This document shows, in pieces, positions 38,911 through 49,194 of a DNA stretch of 64,000 bases. The translations under genes and the position numbers were made by a program. Every line of letters begins with the position of its first letter. The stretch's first letter is position 1. Source of the DNA: Phytopythium helicoides (lineage: Eukaryota > Oomycota > Peronosporomycetes > Pythiales > Pythiaceae); NCBI GenBank assembly GCA_024867545.1, contig JANFNE010000055.1:186001-250000 (forward strand), given 5' to 3'. A model generated the notes under the pieces. The model searched no databases, had not been told where the DNA came from, and was given only the letters and a program-made list of their open reading frames with translations.

Positions 38911-39336
38911 ATGAAGCTCCTGCTGCTGCTGGCGTCGCTCGCTCTCGGCGCCTCCACGCTGGTCGACGCCGCTGCCGAGGGCCACGCACGCGTCCACATT
39001 CACCAGTCGAAAGCCAACGCGGCGGTGCGGGAGCGCGAGGTGGACCAGGCGCACGTGGAGGAGCGCGTCAAGATGTTCGAGCGCGTGGCCAACATGAAGG
39101 AGACGCCGTGGGACTCGGACGAGGACGAGAAGCAGGCCAAGTGCGACGACTTCTGCCTGCTGCTCGACTTCTGGAACTTCCAGATGCAGCGCAACTGCGT
39201 CAACCGGCCCACGGGCCTCTGCTCGCCCTACAAGATGGGCATCGCCGGCCTCGACTCGGTCATCCTCGTCGCCGACTGCGACTGCAACAGCACCGCGTCC
39301 GGCTCGGCCTCGGCCAGCGTCGGCGACGATGCCTGA
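38911..39336 (+). CDS. Small secreted cysteine-containing protein
   Basis: 141 residues from the ATG at 38911, where a strong signal peptide begins (MKLLLLLASLALGAS, probable cleavage near residues 20-25). An in-frame ATG at 38821 would bury the signal and is not preferred. The front half of the mature part is charged and probably helical (AAVREREVDQAHVEERVKMF). The C-terminal half has six cysteines (C78, C82, C96, C104, C123, C125), enough for three disulfides, and ends in a Ser/Ala-rich tail. I recognise no family. Size, signal and cysteines resemble apoplastic secreted proteins of oomycetes, but no RxLR-type motif is seen. Expression and role unknown. Confidence 0.75.
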   Translation: MKLLLLLASLALGASTLVDAAAEGHARVHIHQSKANAAVREREVDQAHVEERVKMFERVANMKETPWDSDEDEKQAKCDDFCLLLDFWNFQMQRNCVNRPTGLCSPYKMGIAGLDSVILVADCDCNSTASGSASASVGDDA

Positions 39337-39811
39337 GTTTCCAATTCGAGGCATCGGGTGATACTCCGCCACCATGGCGTCCTCGTCGTACATTAGGCTG
39401 CTGTGGAGCCACCTATCAATACACAGCAGCGTTCTGCAGTGCTCCGTTCCATCCTCGCCCGTCGCTGGGCAATTTGTGGCCGCAGGATGCGCGCTGCATG
39501 GGCCATCACCTCCGTTCGAGGAAGCATTGCTCATCAAGCGCACTCGTAGGATTTGCAGACCTGCATTATATTGTTCTACTGCTGGAATGGTGTCACGCAA
39601 TTTGCATTATCAAGTATTTTTCACCTCTTTAATTGAATATATAGTTTACCAGCACTCTCTTCAGAGTGTCACTATTTGGGACCTCCACCGTCTCACAATC
39701 GCGCAAACCACTTGGGCCCACTATGCCGCGCGTCCAGCATGACATGGCTGCCTTTTCGTGCGCACCACTCATCACTTCCGCTCCTGCGTCCGTCTACAGC
39801 CCTCGGACGCC
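39337..39811. other. Intergenic
   Basis: 3' flank of the secreted protein gene and 5' flank of the esterase gene. A tcatcacttccgctcc word at about 39769 resembles an initiator about 40 bases before the ATG at 39812. Confidence 0.4.
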
Positions 39812-41722
39812 ATGGGCTCGAGCCAGGAGGAGCGCACCGCGCTGGTTAACGCCGGCTCCGAGCTGCGGCCCATGTCGCCGCTGGTCTCGCGACTGGCCAA
39901 CGCCGAGCGGCTCGTGCGTCGCCGCTGCTCCTGGGGGCTCGTGGCCACTGCGCTGTGGGTCTTCGCGGTGCTCGGGCTCGTCCTGCACGTCGGAACGGGC
40001 TCCTCCAGTGCTCCGAGCGATGGAGCGAGTTTCCGAGTGAGCTTCTCGTCTAAAGTGCACCAGGGCCCCGTGACTGGCCGGCTGCTCGTGTGCCTGGGCA
40101 AGCCGCACGTTGTGAAGGACCCGCAGGGAGAGGACCAGCCGAGACTGCTCATCGACGACTCGCGAGACACCCAGCAGGCGTTCGCGGTCGACGTGTTCGG
40201 CTTTCAGCCGGACAGTCAAGTGCGAGAGGTCAACGCGACGCACGCCGTCGGGTACCCGGTGCTCCGCCTCGAGGACGTGCCCGAGGGAGACTACTGGGTG
40301 CAGGCTGTGCTGCATCCGTACGTGCAGTACAACCGCTCGGACGGCTTCCGCCCGTGGCTGCCTAGCATGGACACGTTCGAGAGCGACCTGGGCGTGCTCG
40401 ACTCGCCCGGCACGCTCTTCAGTGCCGCGCAGCTCGTGCACTTTGACGGATCGCCCGAGTTCGAACTGGACATTGAGATCGACCAGGTCGTCCCGCCGCT
40501 CCCGCCAGTCAAGGAGCCTCACGAGCTTCTCAAGCATGTCGAGTTCCGAAGCCCGTCACTGTCCAAGTTCTGGGGCACGGATGTGTTCCTGAAGGCTTGG
40601 GTCTTGCTGCCTTTCAAGTTCTTCGACGAGGAAACGGCCAATGTGTCGTACCCAGTGTTCGTGTACCATTCGCACTACAGCCGCGAGTTCGAACACAACT
40701 TCTTCACTGCCCCACCGACATCGAAGAACGCTGGGGACCGCGAATGGTACGGCTACTACTTCTTCCGCAACTGGACGTCAGACGCTTCCGACGCTGCATT
40801 CACAGGAAAGCGCGGCATTATCGTGCAGATCCAGCACGCGAACCCTTACTACGACGACTCGTACGCTGTCAACAGCGCCAACATCGGCCCATACGGCGAT
40901 GCCATCACGTACGAATTTCTCCCTTTCATCGAGCAGCAGTTCCGTGGCATTGGTGCCGGCTGGTCGCGCACCATGTACGGCGGATCTACTGGAGGGTGGG
41001 AATCGTTTGCGGTGCAGGTATTCTACCCGGACGACTACAACGGCTGCTGGTCGTTCTGCCCCGACTCATTCGACTTCCGCCAGTTCCAAATCGTCAACTT
41101 GATCGAAGACCCAAATGCGTACTACGTTCGTGGCGACTGGACTGTCAAGAACCGCGGATCTGTTCGCGACTACCTTGGTCACATTCGTGAAACCATGGCT
41201 GAAGAGAACCACCATGAGCTTGTTCGCGGCTCTCGTGGACGTTCCGGTGGTCAGTGGGATGCTTGGCAGGCTGTTTACTCGCCTGTCAATGAGTCGGACG
41301 GGTATCCGGCTGCGATTTGGGACAAATTGACTGGAGAAATCAACCACGACATCGTCGCGTACTGGGAAGAGCACTTTGATGTGCGCAAGAAGCTTCAGCG
41401 CGAGTGGCATGCGAACGGTCTCGGCAAGAAGCTCGTCAACAAGCTTCACGTCTACGTCGGCGTGCTGGACAGCTACTACCTCAATGACGCCGTCTACTAT
41501 CTGGAGGATTTCCTCGAGTCGACAAGCAACCCGTACTATAATGGCTCGATCGAATACGGTGTGCGTGATGGCAAGGGGTATGAGCATTGCTGGACTGGCA
41601 GTTATGACGAAACTCTCTTCATGGGATGGAACACGCTGAACCAGCGCATGGTGCCCAAGATGGTTGACCATATTGCTTCCTCCGCGCCTCTCGGTGTGGA
41701 TCTGAGCTTCACCCGGTACTAG
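39812..41722 (+). CDS. Membrane-anchored putative esterase (alpha/beta hydrolase)
   Basis: 636 residues from the ATG at 39812; the open frame extends to a GTG at 39758. One hydrophobic segment (about 40-60, WGLVATALWVFAVLGLVLHV) after a basic stretch (VRRRC) suggests a type II membrane protein with the bulk outside the cytosol. The catalytic region shows the nucleophile elbow GGSTGG (Ser392), a likely acid Asp553 (GVLDSYY) and a histidine, His592 (GYEHCWTG), in the order expected for esterase-D-like (putative esterase, PF00756-type) hydrolases. Many NxT/S sequons (NVS, NWT, NES, NGS) fit a secretory-pathway protein. The ~300 residues before the elbow form an N-terminal region I cannot name. 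Substrate unknown; a carbohydrate ester or other surface ester is possible. Confidence 0.85.
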   Translation: MGSSQEERTALVNAGSELRPMSPLVSRLANAERLVRRRCSWGLVATALWVFAVLGLVLHVGTGSSSAPSDGASFRVSFSSKVHQGPVTGRLLVCLGKPHVVKDPQGEDQPRLLIDDSRDTQQAFAVDVFGFQPDSQVREVNATHAVGYPVLRLEDVPEGDYWVQAVLHPYVQYNRSDGFRPWLPSMDTFESDLGVLDSPGTLFSAAQLVHFDGSPEFELDIEIDQVVPPLPPVKEPHELLKHVEFRSPSLSKFWGTDVFLKAWVLLPFKFFDEETANVSYPVFVYHSHYSREFEHNFFTAPPTSKNAGDREWYGYYFFRNWTSDASDAAFTGKRGIIVQIQHANPYYDDSYAVNSANIGPYGDAITYEFLPFIEQQFRGIGAGWSRTMYGGSTGGWESFAVQVFYPDDYNGCWSFCPDSFDFRQFQIVNLIEDPNAYYVRGDWTVKNRGSVRDYLGHIRETMAEENHHELVRGSRGRSGGQWDAWQAVYSPVNESDGYPAAIWDKLTGEINHDIVAYWEEHFDVRKKLQREWHANGLGKKLVNKLHVYVGVLDSYYLNDAVYYLEDFLESTSNPYYNGSIEYGVRDGKGYEHCWTGSYDETLFMGWNTLNQRMVPKMVDHIASSAPLGVDLSFTRY

Positions 41723-41890
41723 ACAAAAAGTAGTTGTTGTCATAACGACTGCTATTGCTTGAACTCGCTTCGGTAATCGCAGGAAGTTGAACAAGACTGC
41801 AACTGTGATTGTTACTCACGACAGTGGGTTACCATCCACTCAGAATCATTTGACTTTGACGTCAAAATTTCTTCTTGTTGTCATTCATCG

Positions 41891-43219
41891 CTAGTTGAGA
41901 TCGTCTAGAAAGAGATAGGAAGGACCGGTAGATCCCGAGTTGGAGCCGGACGAGCCCGCGTACGTGTCCTGCCACTGGAAGAAGTCACGCTCGAGCGTGA
42001 TCTCATCCCTTGCGACATCCACAGCCTTTATCTCGATGACTTGTTCAACGCAGGAAGCACAAAACACGCAAGCCAGTTGTACAAGTCGTCGATCGGGAAG
42101 CAGGAACGACAGTTTCTTGCCAACGCGGCAATTCGAACACACCGCTTGGCGACATAGCTTGCAGCGCTTGCGCTTGGTTGTCGTTTGGCCAGTCGCGAAT
42201 GCACGAAGCTTTGTTATTCTTGAAGGGGTCTTCTTGCACGATGGACAAGGAGCGTTCACAGACGTGGCCACCCGCGACAGTTGGAGGGACTCGGAGTCCA
42301 AGTCTTGCTCGGTTTCGCATCGCGACGATGATGCTTCCACGCTAGCCTTGGTCAAAGTATGGTGGCGGCGATGACGCACCGCCCACATGAGTTTCTTCAG
42401 GTACGCGCACTCGACGTTCTTGGCGATGGTAACAAGCGCCTTGGCAGCCGATCGCGTGATGATAGAGCGAACGAGTCCTCCTGCAGGGTTGAGGAAGCCT
42501 TTGAGGAATACCTCGGTCACATTTGGCTCCTTCTCGCGGTAAACGGCGCAAATGGACATGTTGCCGCGGATGGCCGATTCTCTTGATGGCGTCTCGGGAA
42601 ACTGCACCGAGTGTACTAGATGGAACCCCACGCGCTCTCCATTGCGCAGGTACTCGATACCCGTTGACTCCATATAGACAAAGTCTCTGTTGCTGATGAT
42701 AGCGCGGGTATGCGCACGCTGGCCCTTCTCCATCCATTTGACCGTGAGCGACCTATACGGGTCGTCGGTCGAGGGTTTAATGATGGTAGCGAGCACGCAC
42801 CCACGCACGAGTGTATCCTTGACGTACGAAGTCTTGATGCGCATGAGGTCGATCGTGGGGCAGATGAGGCCGTAGACCGTGTCGTCCAGCGTGCCGGCGA
42901 TGGTCCCCGTCACCAGCACCACGGGTAGGTCTTCTTGACCAAGCGGTGGGGCAGAGGAGTAGCCTCTAGATCTCTTGAACGAGCCGCCGGAGCCTGCAGA
43001 CCGCTCGGCGTACGACCGCACGCCGTCCTGCGTGTACATGTGCTTCCACTGGGCCTCGTCGACCTCGCCATTGAGCTCGAATGCATGCTGCTCGAACGCG
43101 CGCACATTGGCGCCAACAAAGGCGTCAGCCAGCTGCTGCAGCTCCTCAGAGGCCGTGGACGACAGCGACAGTGGCGCAAAGGGCGACTGGAAGCGCTCAG
43201 CCACCTTGGCATCCTCCAT
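41891..43219 (-). CDS. START-like / FYVE-like protein (group F)
   Basis: 442 residues, ATG at 43219 (MEDAKVAERFQSPFAPL). Group F START-like motifs are LDDTVYGLICPT, KTSYVKD, KWMEKGQRA, SNRDFVYMESTG, GFHLVHSVQFPE and KGFLNPAGGLVRS. Zinc ligands are C325/C328, a 24-residue basic linker, CKLCRQAVCSNC and FCASC. The knuckle is preceded by KRKRC. The helix-like IKAVDVARDEI follows and the protein ends in YLFLDDLN, shared with the 34374 and 43970 products. The gene converges closely (168 bases) with the esterase gene, so their 3' ends may overlap at the transcript level. Confidence 0.92.
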   Translation of the reverse strand: MEDAKVAERFQSPFAPLSLSSTASEELQQLADAFVGANVRAFEQHAFELNGEVDEAQWKHMYTQDGVRSYAERSAGSGGSFKRSRGYSSAPPLGQEDLPVVLVTGTIAGTLDDTVYGLICPTIDLMRIKTSYVKDTLVRGCVLATIIKPSTDDPYRSLTVKWMEKGQRAHTRAIISNRDFVYMESTGIEYLRNGERVGFHLVHSVQFPETPSRESAIRGNMSICAVYREKEPNVTEVFLKGFLNPAGGLVRSIITRSAAKALVTIAKNVECAYLKKLMWAVRHRRHHTLTKASVEASSSRCETEQDLDSESLQLSRVATSVNAPCPSCKKTPSRITKLRAFATGQTTTKRKRCKLCRQAVCSNCRVGKKLSFLLPDRRLVQLACVFCASCVEQVIEIKAVDVARDEITLERDFFQWQDTYAGSSGSNSGSTGPSYLFLDDLN

Positions 43220-43969
43220 ACATGTCCAGGAGTCTCAAAACCGCGATATGACCGCGTAGGCGGATGAGGCCGCCGGATGCAGCTGCAGCTGCGTTGAGGA
43301 ACGAGTTGAGGAGCGTGGAGAGGCGCGCGCGGCTGGCGGAAAGGAGAGAGCGACGGAGAAGAGCGAGCCCCGCGCTTACGCCTCCAGTGGCGTGCCTGCG
43401 TGATTAGCGGCGGGCTCGGCAATCTGGTGATCGAGAGAAGACACATCACTTCGCGCCGGGTGCAATCCTAGTGTGGATCTCTCAGCGCTGCTTCGATGCG
43501 GCGAAAACTGAAGACATACAGTAGGAGCTGTGTACCAAGTCTTCTTTACGTCCATTTGAAGTGGCTTTGATTGTTGTCGTTTGTTGGTCCGAATTGCATT
43601 GCATTGCACGTCGTTGTCCTCACCTCTATCGTTTGGGCCACATGCATAGTTGCTATGTTGAGCTGATGAGGCGGGGACATGCTCGGGCTCAGCACTTGTT
43701 GGCTTCTTCAGCAATCTCGCATCACGTTGACAGGGCAGGGGAAGCTGGCCAGCCGATTCAACTGCGAGCCCACGCAAGGACCGTGCACATGATGCTGATT
43801 GGCATGACAAGTAGCGTAGCTAACTTTCCCAAAATCCAGACACCAAGATTCTTGTCAATGAATCACTTGCTCATACGGATACGTCCTGTAGCTATCTCTT
43901 CTGCTCTCACCCTGGAGAGCGTGGTTGTAGTTGTAGTTGTTGCTGTAGTATACTGTTCCTCTTTTCCGC
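43220..43969. other. Intergenic between two minus-strand group F genes
   Basis: Presumed promoter of the 41891-43219 gene and 3' flank of the next. A 164-codon plus-strand frame at 43561-44055 begins with GTG and overlaps the next gene; not called. Confidence 0.5.
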
Positions 43970-45256
43970 TTACATGTTCAAATCCTCGACGAAAGAGATC
44001 TCGGTGCCCGAGGACCCGACGCTGGGTTCGCTCCAGCCGTACATTTCGCTGTTGAAGACGACTTCATGGCGGACAACCGTTATCGTCTTGGTGGAGAGTG
44101 CCTGTTGTAGGCAGGCAGGACAGAACCGCACGGCCTGCTGCACGAGCCGTCGATCCGCAAGCATAAAGAAGAGCTTCTTCTCAGTGCGGCAATGCTTGCA
44201 CACATACTTGGAGCACAGGCGGCACGTACGGCGCTTCATGTTCTTGCCGCCGGGCAGCATCTTCTTGGCTGTGGACTTCTTCTTCGCGCACGAAGAGCAC
44301 ACCATCTCTACGTTGCCCTTGCCATCGCTCACCACGCTCCTAGTACTCGAGTTGGACCGTGAGCTTTCGCCCTCGCTGGCTGCCAGACGCGCGTTCCGGT
44401 GCTGCCGAACAGCCCACGCCAGCTTCTTCATTTGGGCACACTGGACGTGCTGTGAGATGGTCACCAGCCCCTTGGCGGCTGCACGAGTCACGATCGAGCG
44501 CATGAGACCTCCTGCAGGGTTGAGAAAGCCCTTGAGGAAGACCTCGACGGTCTGGTGGTTCTTTTGCCGGTAGATAGCCGACATGGACATGTTCCCGCGG
44601 ATGGAGGTCCCAAGCTCGGGTGTCTCGGGGAATTGCACCGAGTGCAGCAGCTGATAGCCCACACGCTCGCCGTTGCGCAGGTACTCGATGCCGTTCGACT
44701 CCATGTACAGGTAGTCTCGGTTCTTGATGACCGCACGCACGTGAAGGGGCTGTCTGCGCTCGATCCACTTGATGGTCAAGGACCGGAACGGGTCGTCCTC
44801 GGTCGGATTGACGAGCGACGCGAGCACGCAGGCGCGGTAGACGCCGTCCTTGATGTAGGCCGTCTTGATGCGCAGCATGTCGAGCGTGGGGCACACGTAG
44901 CCGTACATGGTGTCGTCCAGGTCGCCCTCGATGTCGCCCGTGACGAGGATGATCGGCATCTCTGGCGCGGGCGTATCCGCCTGCATGGGCACGTCATCGT
45001 CGGTCACGGACGCGTTGGGACCTCGAATGCCTCCGCCCTTGCGCTCGGCGTACGAGCGCACGTTATCCTGCTCGTACATGAACTTCCAGCGCGTCTCGTC
45101 GACGGCCGAGTGCTCGTCGAAGAGGAAGCGCTCGTACGTTCTGATGCTCTCGGCCACGAACACGTGGGCCAGCGCCTCGAGCTCGGCCGCGTCGGCCGGC
45201 GCGATGCGAAGCTCCGGGAACGGACTCGTGTACCGCCGGCTGGCCTTCCACTCCAT
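43970..45256 (-). CDS. START-like / FYVE-like protein (group F)
   Basis: 428 residues, ATG at 45256 (MEWKASRRYTSPFPEL). START-like motifs are LDDTMYGYVCPT, KTAYIKDGVY, KWIERRQPL, KNRDYLYMESNG, GYQLLHSVQFPE and KGFLNPAGGLMRS. Zinc ligands start at C320/C323 with a 21-residue basic linker, then CRLCSKYVCKHC and FCPAC; KRRTC precedes the knuckle. It ends in EISFVEDLNM, a one-residue extension of the DLN ending. The coding region is GC-rich and regular, suggesting a maintained gene. Confidence 0.92.
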   Translation of the reverse strand: MEWKASRRYTSPFPELRIAPADAAELEALAHVFVAESIRTYERFLFDEHSAVDETRWKFMYEQDNVRSYAERKGGGIRGPNASVTDDDVPMQADTPAPEMPIILVTGDIEGDLDDTMYGYVCPTLDMLRIKTAYIKDGVYRACVLASLVNPTEDDPFRSLTIKWIERRQPLHVRAVIKNRDYLYMESNGIEYLRNGERVGYQLLHSVQFPETPELGTSIRGNMSMSAIYRQKNHQTVEVFLKGFLNPAGGLMRSIVTRAAAKGLVTISQHVQCAQMKKLAWAVRQHRNARLAASEGESSRSNSSTRSVVSDGKGNVEMVCSSCAKKKSTAKKMLPGGKNMKRRTCRLCSKYVCKHCRTEKKLFFMLADRRLVQQAVRFCPACLQQALSTKTITVVRHEVVFNSEMYGWSEPSVGSSGTEISFVEDLNM

Positions 45257-47002
45257 GGCTGTCAGTCGAGTGAAGGCAGGTCAAGATTGCCAATGCGCAC
45301 GGAGGTGCGCGGTTGTGACAAGGAAGGGAAGGGAGGGAAGGAGGGAACGCTCGGCCGACCAGCAAGCAGCGATGAACCCTTTCGACACTGCACAGTGGAC
45401 GGACGACGATGAGCGTCGGCAGGGTCCGAGCCCGCCTCGAGAGGAGTTTGAAGCACGTACCGGTACAGCGGAGGGACGCTAGAGGACTCACCTCGGGTGG
45501 ACTCTGGGGGTCTCACTACACCGCCTCGGCACTCGCCGCCTTCGAAAAAAGTGGCGAGTCCCGCGTGGCGAGTGATGATGTGCTGTGGGGCTCGGCTGGT
45601 GAGACCTGCTGCTGCTCAAAGGGTGTACCATCATCAATCAGACCAACTGCACAAACACAGCGCAAACCCCAGCCGTCGCCTATGGACGGACGAGCCTCGA
45701 GATGACCGAAGGCAAAAGGCGCAGGAGCCGTGGCGGTCCGCACGGAGGTGCCACTTCGAGGCAAACGGTACGCGGGAGCCCACGCCGCGGTCAATGACCC
45801 GAGCTGCTTGCAGTGAGCGTACAGTAGAGCAGATCGTTGCCAAAATAGCAGCGAGGTGGCCAACTCAGCATTGCCAACGCCACGCCAACAGCAATGCCCG
45901 CGGTGCAGAGGCGAGCCCGGCGCATCTGCCACGCCGCTGACGTCCCTCCTCGCGGTCTCAGTCAGCATGACACGCCAAGAATTAGCTGGATCAGAAGCCA
46001 GCGTCAGAGGCGTGCGACGTGTGACGCTTGTTATCAATACTGGAGTGCGTGGCGAGGTTGCCTCGATTGGCATCACCCGGTTGCCGGCTCCCGCGGGCTG
46101 CCGAGACTCTACGTGTCGTTCGGGATCGACTTTTCGCCAGGTTGAGAGCGAGAGGAGGAGGATTTGCATCTTGGTGAGCAGTAGAAGACGGCCCTGTTCG
46201 CCAGCGGTTCGTGCCGAAAGTGGTCAACAAAACGCAGGAAGGTGCCTACACTTGGATCTAAATCATCCGCAGTTTGAAGTGTGCTATAGTAGCCATCGCG
46301 GCGGTAAGCTCATCGAGCGCCGGAAGGAAGCGAGCAGGTGCTGCAATCCAATCGAGCGGGTGCACGTCGATCGCTGCTGTTTCTGCTCTGCGGTTTCCTC
46401 GGCAGTGTTCACCAGACAACATATCCGGCGCGCTCGCAACTCAACGTGTCCTCTACACCCAACGCGTCGACGCTGGTTTCAACAGCGCGAACGAATCTCA
46501 ACTAGTGTCAAACCGATCGGAGCCCACCAAGGACCTCGGCCATTCACTCGTCACCCCGTTCGAGGCCGAACCCCCTTCTGGCTGGTCGCGGTCTCCAGAG
46601 CAGTTACGTTCTCAAGCAGTTTGAAGCTCAAGCCTCCATCCTCCCAAGATGCGCAGCGTTGTGCCCCAAATGACAGAGCTCGCCGGCACCGGCGCCACGC
46701 CATCCACACAGTGGAGTGGGAAAGTTCAGCTCGGACTGGCTCCTGAAGCCAGTCAATGCTGCGCCGTAAGCGCCCAACGGCGCCGCTGCGTTGCGCTAGC
46801 GTTGCGTTAGCGTGCGCCTTTATCAGCCATCTGGCGCTCGCGCCGTCCTTCCGCCCTCGCCTTTGCCAACTGCCGACTTCTTGATTTCAGTATACTTCTC
46901 TGGATCTTCGTCCAGCTCGTTGTAATGGAGGCGCGCCCCATGTGCCCCTCGCATCATTCGCCGCCTCACCCCACAGCCCGCAGCGCTCCGTGACGCCCCA
47001 GC
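45257..47002. other. Divergent intergenic region
   Basis: About 1.75 kb between a minus-strand group F gene and the plus-strand first expansin gene. Overlapping long frames on both strands (217 codons minus at 45516-46169; 296 codons plus at 45856-46746, starting with GTG) have no domain pattern and are treated as chance openness in GC-rich DNA. The final ~150 bases before 47003 are pyrimidine-rich, as in many oomycete leaders. Confidence 0.45.
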
Positions 47003-48304
47003 ATGAAGCGGACGCTACTCGCGTCGTCCGTAGCCGCCGTGGCCGGCCTCGCAGCCGCTGACACGTACTACACGGGCGACGGCACGGCCTACACGCTCGG
47101 CTCCGTGTCGTCCGGCAATTGCAACTTCATGTACGACCCTGGCGTGGGCAGCAACTACGCGGCGCTCAACGCGGCGCAGTGGGACGACACGCTCAACTGC
47201 GGCCGCTGCGCTGAGGTCTCGTGCGCCGACGACGCCTGCAGCGACACGACGTCCACCGTCACGGTGTATTTGGTCGACCAGTGCCCAGAGTGCGAGGAGG
47301 GAGACCTCGACCTGTCCCCGACCGTGTTCAAGACGCTCACGGGCAGCGACCCCGCACGCTACACCATCAAGTGGCGGTTTGTCGACTGCCCCGTGTCTGG
47401 AAACCTGCAGTACTGCGCCAAGTCGGGCAGCAGCAGCTACTGGCTCGCCGTGCAGCCCGCCAACATGCTCACGGGCGTCGCGTCCATGACCATTGGAGGC
47501 AAGACGCCGTCCATGGTCGACTCGGCATACTACTTCCTCCTCGACAGCGGCGGCGTCGACATGTCGGCCGTCGAGATCGCCACCACGTCCGTGTCGGGAG
47601 AGACCGTCACAGAGACCGTCTCGCTCACGGCCGACTCGTGCACAGCAGGCTCCAAGCAGTTCTCCGGCGGCTCCAGCAGCTCGTCCTCCACCACCACGTC
47701 TTCGTCCAACGAGACGCCCAAGCTCACGACGCCCACGCCCACGACCGCCGCCCCAGCCACGACGAGTGCCCCAGCCACGACGGCACCAGCCACGACGGCG
47801 CCAACGGCCACGACTGCGACGCCGTCGAAGCAGTCATCGGACAGTAGCGCCGGAACTACTACCACCGGAGAGTCCACGGAGGACACGCAGGTCGCCAACG
47901 ACTTCGACACGCTCAACGACGGCAGCTCGAACGAAACGGCGGTGGTCGGCACGGTCTCAGCCCCTGAGGGTGAGAGCTCCTCCAGCGGAGTCAGCATCCT
48001 CGACTCGAGCGAAACCGGTGTTGCCAACACGCCTACGTCCACCAGCTCGACGTCGACGGATGACTCCGGCACGGAGGAGGCGAACACCAAGTCAGCTGAC
48101 TCGTCGTCGGCTACCAGTCCAGTTCTCATTGCCCTGGCCGTCGCTGCTGCCGTGGGAGCCGTCGCGCTCGCCGCCGTGTACGTGCGTGTGCAGAAGAAGA
48201 AGATCGACGACAAGGTCAACGACCGCGATGACAACGCCATGCAGCGGTCCTTCGACACGTTCAACTCGCCCGTGCGAGTCACGTCCGCCATCGCGCAGAT
48301 CTAA
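47003..48304 (+). CDS. Membrane-anchored expansin-like protein 1
   Basis: 433 residues, ATG at 47003. Signal peptide about 1-19. The expansin-like double-psi beta-barrel domain (about 21-125) has GDGTAYTLG, GNCNFMY, NCGRC and VDQCPEC; the GDLDLS motif carries Asp103, equivalent to the functionally critical Asp of bacterial EXLX proteins. A second, carbohydrate-binding-like domain follows (about 130-215, with YWLAVQP). A Ser/Thr/Pro-rich stalk (about 220-370, PATTAPATT repeats) leads to a transmembrane helix (about 372-393) and a 40-residue basic/acidic cytoplasmic tail. By family it should loosen cellulose-containing walls without hydrolysis. The anchor suggests action at the organism's own wall rather than release, which is inference. 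Confidence 0.9.
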   Translation: MKRTLLASSVAAVAGLAAADTYYTGDGTAYTLGSVSSGNCNFMYDPGVGSNYAALNAAQWDDTLNCGRCAEVSCADDACSDTTSTVTVYLVDQCPECEEGDLDLSPTVFKTLTGSDPARYTIKWRFVDCPVSGNLQYCAKSGSSSYWLAVQPANMLTGVASMTIGGKTPSMVDSAYYFLLDSGGVDMSAVEIATTSVSGETVTETVSLTADSCTAGSKQFSGGSSSSSSTTTSSSNETPKLTTPTPTTAAPATTSAPATTAPATTAPTATTATPSKQSSDSSAGTTTTGESTEDTQVANDFDTLNDGSSNETAVVGTVSAPEGESSSSGVSILDSSETGVANTPTSTSSTSTDDSGTEEANTKSADSSSATSPVLIALAVAAAVGAVALAAVYVRVQKKKIDDKVNDRDDNAMQRSFDTFNSPVRVTSAIAQI

Positions 48305-49194
48305 GCCCCGGGCTTTCTCCGTCCCCTTCCAGTTTTATTTGGCTTTTCGTTCGTCCGTCCGTCTCGCCTCCCATGGGCTCTCGTTCTCCGTCGACTTGAT
48401 CTAGATCGTGCGTGCGAGTAGCAGTTTACCATTATCAACGAGCCTAAGTTTTGATTCCTTCGTAAACTTCCTCCACTCGATCGTCGTCACCAACCCATGC
48501 AACTTCAGACCTAAGCTGTAGCCATCAGTCAAAGGCGCCATCAACTGCTCTCAAATCAACGTGAGGTGAAACGTGCCCATCAAAGCTGCGGTGATGCTGC
48601 TTTCGGCCTCCTTCGCCGAATCTTCGCGAGCCAGAGACCACTTCAGCCGAAACCACCGCTTCATGTCAAGCGTGGCGTCCGTTTCAAGAGGTCGACTCAC
48701 GCCAGAATTCAGCTTTGGTGTCGACACCAACTTCAGCCTTCGGCAGTTGCAGGCGCACCTGTTCGTCGAAGCCTTGAATTGAAGTGGGCCGCACAGATCG
48801 CCCTGGAGCAGGATTCGAGGCCAAGCGTCGCTCGTGGAGCTGAACGCACGCACAGTACGCGGCTGGCAGAGCTGAACTTTCATCAAGCAGGAGCGGTGAG
48901 CATGCGGTGCTGGTTCGAGGTTGCAATGGCGCAGCAGAGCGCCAAAACGCATCTCGTCGCGGTCGAAAGGAACCGCCCACAAACTGCAGGCTCGCACGCA
49001 AGTCTCGCCGCCGCTTGGATGGCTACCGACAAGCCCAACATCATGTACAACAAGCGTGAGCGAGCTCTAGAGCCATGGACTGGCGCCTCTTAGGTGACCC
49101 ACTGAACGCGCACCCCGAGGTGCACACCCCTGGATTTGATCAGTGAGAAACTTGCCAGACGCGACCAGATTCCCAGCAACAGCATTGCTTCATC
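48305..49194. other. Intergenic between expansin genes 1 and 2
   Basis: No gene is supported. A 148-codon minus-strand frame (48551-48997) and a 175-codon plus frame (48566-49093) overlap and lack recognisable features. Confidence 0.45.

Noticed and set aside
38911..39336. RxLR-type effector interpretation of the small secreted protein
   Set aside because: There is no RxLR or dEER motif after the signal peptide; only the secreted cysteine-containing description is supported.
45516..46746. Overlapping long frames on both strands (217 and 296 codons) upstream of expansin 1
   Set aside because: They oppose each other, the plus frame starts with GTG, and neither shows recognisable composition or motifs; taken as chance openness.
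47493..48404. 303-codon plus-strand frame inside the expansin 1 gene
   Set aside because: Very Arg/Pro/Ser-rich alternative frame of a Ser/Thr-rich stalk; a shadow of the real gene.
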